In this document: positions 58,801-64,000 of the stretch, piece after piece
Numbering within the stretch: the first letter of the stretch is position 1
Layout of the letters: the number at the start of each line of letters is the position of its first letter
Assembly: GCA_038496675.1 (NCBI GenBank)
Contig: CM076668.1
Location: forward strand, 17,615,815 to 17,679,814
Origin: Rachycentron canadum
Taxonomy: Eukaryota > Chordata > Actinopteri > Carangiformes > Rachycentridae
Reading direction: 5' to 3'
Length of the DNA: 64,000 nt
Program-made: the position numbers and the translations under genes
The notes under the pieces: generated by a model
Seen by the model: only the letters and a program-made list of their open reading frames with translations
Told to the model about the DNA's origin: nothing
Database searches by the model: none

Positions 58801-61800
58801 TCATAAAGGGTTGAAAAGCAACTACAAAGACGCAAAATGACTCTAAACAACGGCAAAGAGATAGAGACTCAAGAGTGTATCAGAAATACTAAACTTTCTT
58901 GAAGAGAAGCAGGACAACTACAAAGAGAGACACAACACCCACAACAGAGACACAAAATGACTACGAAGATATGACAGACAGATGAAGTGACCACAAAGAG
59001 ATGCAAAACCTTGATGCTCTCCCTTCAAATAGACACAAAACCACCATTAAAAAAAACACAAAACTACTACAAATAGACTCAAAATAACTGCAGAGATGAG
59101 GAATGACAACAAAGAGATTTAAAAAATGACCTTAAAATGACTCTAAACAACCACAAAAAGAAGAAAAACAATCTTAAAAAACACCAAACTACTACAAAGA
59201 GAGTCAAAATGACTGCAAAGACATAAAAAACGTCCATAAACAATCACATTTGGGTCCAGATCATATTCAGATGTGTGTTTTACCTTTGGCAGGTTGATCT
59301 TAAGAGCAGCAGGAAAGAGAATGAGAGGCTCTGTGCAGAGCTACAGATGCTGCAAGGCGTCACACACAACATGGATGAAGTGAGGAGGGAGAACAAGGAG
59401 TTATGTCGGAGGCTGTCGCAGCAGGAGATGCTGCAGGACGTGTCACAAGATGATCTGAAGGTAGGGAAGCCTATATAAAAGAAGACAGTCAATTCATGAA
59501 TCAGATAAGGAAGCACAGCGTAATGACGTGTCCTCCTCAGGCGCAGTGTCAGACTCTAGTCAGCCAGATACAGGACACTCAGGCGAAGTTGGCGGCTGAG
59601 AAGGAGGAGTCCAGGAACGCCAAGAGACAAGTCGAGTATCTGGACGGCGAGAACATGCAAATCAGGAAGCAGCTGGATCAAGTGTACAATTTAAGTGATC
59701 AGGAGAAACGGAAAAGTGGCAAATATGAGGTAAAGCCTGGGTTTACTGTACGTGGAGTCATTTTTTCTATTTGCACTAAAACATACAATAATTATTTTAG
59801 GCAATATTGTACCTTTAACTCAGTTTAAAATGGTAGTCAAGTCGCCAAGCAAAGCAAGCAACCAAACTTTGTTTTACAAGAGAATGAGAAAGACAAAGAA
59901 CAATATAACCAATAAAATAAAATAAGCACAAAACCAGGTTTACAAATTGTTTTCCTGGTTAAGACCTGATCTCCAGCGTCAGTGTTGGGCTCTAGTGTCT
60001 GATCTTCAGCAAATCCCTGCAGCAGGTTCATCAATACAACGTTCAGGTGTCCACATATATTTGGCCATATAGTCTATAAATGTGTCCATAGTCAGATTTA
60101 TCTTCTGTGTGAAATAAAAACTTGTTTTTCCGATCAACTTCTCAGCTACAACTCAGAGAGGCACTGGAATCGATCGCGGACAAAGACAACGTCATAAAGG
60201 AGATGGAAAACATGATGACGCTTGTGAAACTTGAGATCGAAGAGCTCACCAGAGAAAACGAGGTACATTTACACAAACACCTTCTTCATTCAGCGAAAGT
60301 TCAGGGTCACATGATCAGATGGTGATATTGTGACGCTTGTTCATCCTGTCAGACTCTCAAGAGGGACATCGAGGGCCTGCGCAGACTTTGTTCTGACCTC
60401 CACACGGCTCCCCCCGCCGACTCTTCGCACATGCAGCCTGACCCCACCTTGCCAGCTGAAGAGAGCTCACCTACATACGAGTGGCAGCAGCAGGACACGT
60501 CTGATGAGTCCGAAAACCTGTATGAGCCCACAGGTGAGAAACAGGCGGCTTCTCGCAGTTTAAAGGGTCAGTTCACTCAAATCTTACCTGAGCTGTTGAT
60601 AGATGATCCCTACACCAGGACTAGACATTAGAGCAATGCTACCACAGAGTCAGGCTCTGTTCAAACCTGGTGTTAACATCTGACAGCTCTAAGTTCAGGA
60701 GTGAACTCAGACCACATTCGGAGGTGGTCTGGGCCACAGTCTAATTTAATCCACAGTTTTGTAACAGCACAGTGGTGCAGCAGTTAATTGGAGACTTACC
60801 CGTAGGAGTGAGTGTGAGCATGAATGGTCTCTATGTGTCGGCCCTGCGATAGACCGTTGACCTGTCGAGGCCCTACCTTCGCCTCATAATGGACCATCTG
60901 TCCGATGGCTTAAAGTAAGAATACATACCTGTTTATGTGCATATAAAATGGGAGACACAATCAGACTGGAGACGCATTTTAAAAGAGGTGAGACCGGACG
61001 AGCTCAAGGTCTCAGTTCTGAACAGGACCTCTGTGAGACAAAGTCCTAAAGTCAGCAGTCACTTGATATGAATCAACGATACACTTCAGACCAGAGAGTG
61101 TTTTGACATTTTGATCCTCCGGTTCCAGCTTTTCAAATATGAATATTTGACTTATATTTAATTCATTTAGAAAATAAAATGGTGAATCAATAATGAAAGT
61201 ACTCATTAGTTGGAGCAGTAGAATAAAACTTGAACAAACAATAACTGTTGTATTTATCTGGTATTAAATGACCTCTCTCTCTTTGCAGGAATCCAAGAAC
61301 TAGAGGAAGAGGTGAGTCACACGTCATCTTCAGTGTTTGTACAGTAAAGATGAAACAACCTGCAGCTGAGTCGACTATTTATCAGAGTGAAATTATGAGT
61401 CTCTGTACTTACCCTCAGTGACTGCTTTATTATTAATCTTTCACTTTCAGTCACCAACTGAAGAAAGAAAAGTCTTTATCAAACCTTTTCGTGTCCAATG
61501 CTCTGCAACTTAAAAACGCACATGCAAATAGAAGAAGCACAATCAGAAAACATCTGCATCAGTTTGACACCACATGCACAGCAAATACTGACAACACAAA
61601 GGAAGATACAAAAAGAGCTAAATGCATAATCCACAGTGGCCTGAGTTTGAGTTGGACCTGCAGATCTTTGCTACATGTAATCCCCCCTCTTCTCTCGCTC
61701 TCACTGTCACTATCTGAATAAATAGCCTAATAAATAATGATAATAATTTTATAAATGTGGTGAACCCGGCTGGGACACGACACAGGATGTTCATGGCCTT

Positions 61801-62661
61801 TAATGTCAAAAGCCACAAATTGTTGAACAAGTGCCAGGTTCATTAATCACTTGTTAGAGTCGGTTGTCTTGCGAGTATCTGTTGTATTTGCAGCGTTGGC
61901 CTCTCGGGGCCACTGTGATTAAATGTCAGGGGGCCGCAGACTTCTGTGAAGGTTGAGTAGAGCCTCAATGCCTGAGGCACTGAAGCAGAGCCAGGCATAC
62001 CTCAGTTTTCTGTCTGATAATTATAATAATAAATTATAACAAGGATAAAGGAGGAATATAATTAAGAATTTTGGACATTTATCATTTATCAGAGGTGCCA
62101 ACAATAATAGATCTGCCATTTATTTCATTCTTGAAGTACCTTCATCAGTCAATTGGTACCAAATTATCTTTATCACATAATTTCTTTGATGTATCTCGTC
62201 CACTGTTGTTTCCAATGTCTTATTATTTATCGAATGACACCTTATAAATATAATAGGTTGATGTTCATTCCTCGTCTCGATTACTCCAATAGTTTTAAAG
62301 ATTTCAAAAATAAAATATAAACTGTAAGGACTGTTTTGTAAAGAGTTGTAGGGCTCAACTGCAGATTGGAGCATTTCCAGGGGGCAGCTGAGAGTGACTT
62401 GGATGTTTACTGTTTATTTTCGAACAGGACTTAAAAAATAATCCGCTGAGTTTTATGTTACCACTTGTAACACGCTGCGTCTATTTCTGTCCGCAGCAGT
62501 GCCTGGTGTGTCGTCACTGCCAGGAGAGCTTCCCCGGCATCACCCAGAACGAACTGGAGCAGCACGAGCAGAGTCACAGAGTGTGTCCCTTCTGCACCAT
62601 GATCTGCGACAACATGGAGCAGTCAGTGTTCGAAGACCACGTCTACAGCCACGAGATATGA
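55892..62661 (+). CDS. calcoco2: calcoco2 (NDP52-type autophagy receptor)
   Basis: Cytosolic selective-autophagy receptor linking ubiquitin-coated cargo to LC3/GABARAP. Coding exons: 55892-56053, 56147-56249, 57044-57204, 57757-57876, 57985-58110, 58191-58304, 58391-58500, 58597-58666, 59293-59460, 59541-59729, 60146-60262, 60353-60533, 61289-61311, 62497-62661. All phases agree; 602 residues against about 446 in human. The SKICH domain (1 to about 130) shows RRDWVGIFKVGW, DYHTFVW and YYLPKDE..FYQFCYVD. A non-canonical LIR-like FLII lies at 136-139, where human has ILVV. The coiled coil (about 143-520) is expanded. The C-terminus has two CxxC...HxxxH fingers (C553/C556/H571/H575; C578/C581/H596/H600), the ubiquitin-binding region in NDP52. 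Exons 5 and 6 of the gene (57757-57876 and 57985-58110) look duplicated. TAX1BP1 and CALCOCO1 are related, but synteny after TTLL6 supports CALCOCO2. Confidence 0.9.
57533..57640. repeat. Tandem duplication of about 60 bases in calcoco2 intron
   Basis: AATTTGATGACAATAC...GAAAGAAGGATTTTAA occurs twice, starting near 57540 and 57590, with small differences. Confidence 0.85.
58741..59240. repeat. Degenerate minisatellite in calcoco2 intron
   Basis: Many diverged copies of an ACTACAAAGAGACACAAAATG-like unit through most of the intron between the eighth and ninth coding exons. Confidence 0.8.
61312..62496 (+). other. calcoco2: Last intron of calcoco2
   Basis: AT-rich intron with no recognisable gene. 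Short open frames on both strands lack any domain. Confidence 0.7.
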
Positions 62662-64000
62662 CGTGCGCCGGGGCAGAGGCGTGGTCGGACTGTGACGTGA
62701 CATTACAAGTCCCACAAGTTGGTGGAGTTGAGGTCTACACTGATGTTTATGCATGTGTTCATTTACGGCAAATTACACTCTGACATCACCCAGGTGTCAA
62801 ATATTGTAGAGAGGACGGATTAACAATCACGATATCGCAACATCTGCCTAAATTTGGGACTATTCCTTCTTCAATCTCGAGTGCAGTACTACATTTCAGG
62901 AGAAATTTTAAAGTGAACTGTGCAATGCTGCCCTACTGACAGAGACCTGACACCTGCCTGAGTCATATAATCCATCACAGTGAACATCATGTCCTAATGT
63001 ATTTTGGTCTGATGATAGTCAGATAGTGATTCATTTAAAGTGCAGATTGTTTTTAAGAGGTCTGACAAAACTTCAGCTCCTGGTTAGCGCCACTCTAAAG
63101 GATGTCAAGAGAATATATAGTAGAGTATAGTATAGAATAAAGTTTCAATTAATTACAGTTTCTACCCTTGTTTTGTGCAAAATTCAGTTTTAACATTATT
63201 AACCGTACCTATGTTACTACAGTTCCACATCCATGAAAACTGATTTTAAAATGGTTCTGACAACTGGAGGGTCAAAAACATAACACCTAAAACGGTCTGG
63301 TCTTTTAAGTAGATGGAAATTATAATTTAAAAGCACGATATATAAACACAGAATTATTAACTTACAGTACAGCTTTGTCTTATTTACTGTCACCAGATCT
63401 GATTCAAGTGTTTATTTAATCCATTTTAAAATGTATGTAACGGGATGAATTAATGTTGTTGGAGAGCATGAGGAATGTAATGAGTGAATATGTGTCAATG
63501 ATTGGAGCAACTGTATTTAAATGGTCCTGGTGATAAAATAAAAAATAGATACACAGCTGTTTGTTTTTTCTTTTAAAGTTTGTTTGTACATTAAAAATTA
63601 AACAGCTCCATGTTCTGTACATAATAATGATTGAAAACCATCTGTCACCCATGAGTATGAGACAAGAGAAGATATTACACCAACTTTCCTTTGCAGTGTA
63701 ATGGACATCAAACTGCTTTCAGCCACAGTAATAACATAAGTGCACTCGTTGCATAGAGGTTGCTGAGGGACGTTTTCCCTCCTCGTGTCCAGAGAATGAT
63801 CTCAGAGGGAGTTTACCTCCCCCCCCTGCCAACTCCCATAACATGCTCCTTCCCACCAGGCACATTTTGTTTACCAACATGTCTCTAAAACTGTCAGCAG
63901 CTCCAGGTCCAGGTCCACCCCATCTTTTTTTTTTCCTAAGGTGTCATCTGATTGGCTTCCTCTGGTGTGACATCCCGGGACGTGAGCTCAGAGAAGAGAG
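62662..64000. other. calcoco2 3' UTR and downstream sequence
   Basis: AATAAA signals on the plus strand lie at 63136-63141 and 63537-63542. After that the sequence is unassigned; an ATTGG (inverted CCAAT) near 63950 and the GC-richer end could belong to the next gene's promoter (ATP5MC1 follows CALCOCO2 in human), but no exon is visible. Confidence 0.5.

Overview
The window is vertebrate genomic DNA, almost certainly from a percomorph-type ray-finned fish. It holds the 3' (anterior) end and surroundings of the duplicated HoxBb cluster, with flanking genes in the same order as around human HOXB: SKAP1, HOXB1 to HOXB6, TTLL6, CALCOCO2. Genes have GT-AG introns, and the DNA is AT-rich with many microsatellites and short teleost-type interspersed repeats. 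Retention of a group-3 gene together with groups 1, 5 and 6, and absence of groups 2, 4, 7 and 8, fits HoxBb of spiny-rayed fishes rather than zebrafish (which, as I recall, keeps b1b, b5b, b6b, b8b). That placement is from memory plus inference.

Layout. 1-10581: 5' part of skap1 on the minus strand (four coding exons, 8282-10581), with the rest of the gene continuing off the left edge. 10582-19873: skap1/hoxb1b intergenic DNA with a CpG-rich promoter-like island near 11.8 kb and a retinoic-acid-type DR2 element at 19.29 kb. 19874-36620: the Hox cluster, all on the minus strand: hoxb1b, hoxb3b, a mir-10 hairpin, hoxb5b, hoxb6b. A 394-base assembly gap (25511-25904) lies just upstream of hoxb3b. 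36621-41898: gene-free DNA where posterior Hox genes would be expected. 41899-49409: ttll6 on the minus strand (15 coding exons). 49410-55330: upstream DNA with an RFX X-box. 55422-62661: calcoco2 on the plus strand (14 or 15 exons). 62662-64000: its 3' UTR and unassigned sequence.

All exon junctions were placed by hand from reading-frame phase, splice consensus and protein similarity recalled for human orthologues. Every multi-exon model closes in frame except one: ttll6 has an in-frame TGA at the start of its second coding exon.

Roles: the Hox genes are axial-patterning transcription factors; miR-10 is a Hox-embedded microRNA; skap1 is an immune-cell adaptor; ttll6 is a ciliary tubulin polyglutamylase; calcoco2 is an NDP52-type autophagy receptor. 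The flanking genes share a neighbourhood with the Hox genes but no obvious pathway. The most notable observations are a miR-10 copy whose first mature base is changed with an apparently compensating change in the opposite arm, a strongly diverged hoxb3b, the ttll6 stop codon at a splice junction, tandemly duplicated coiled-coil exons in calcoco2, and several legible cis-elements.
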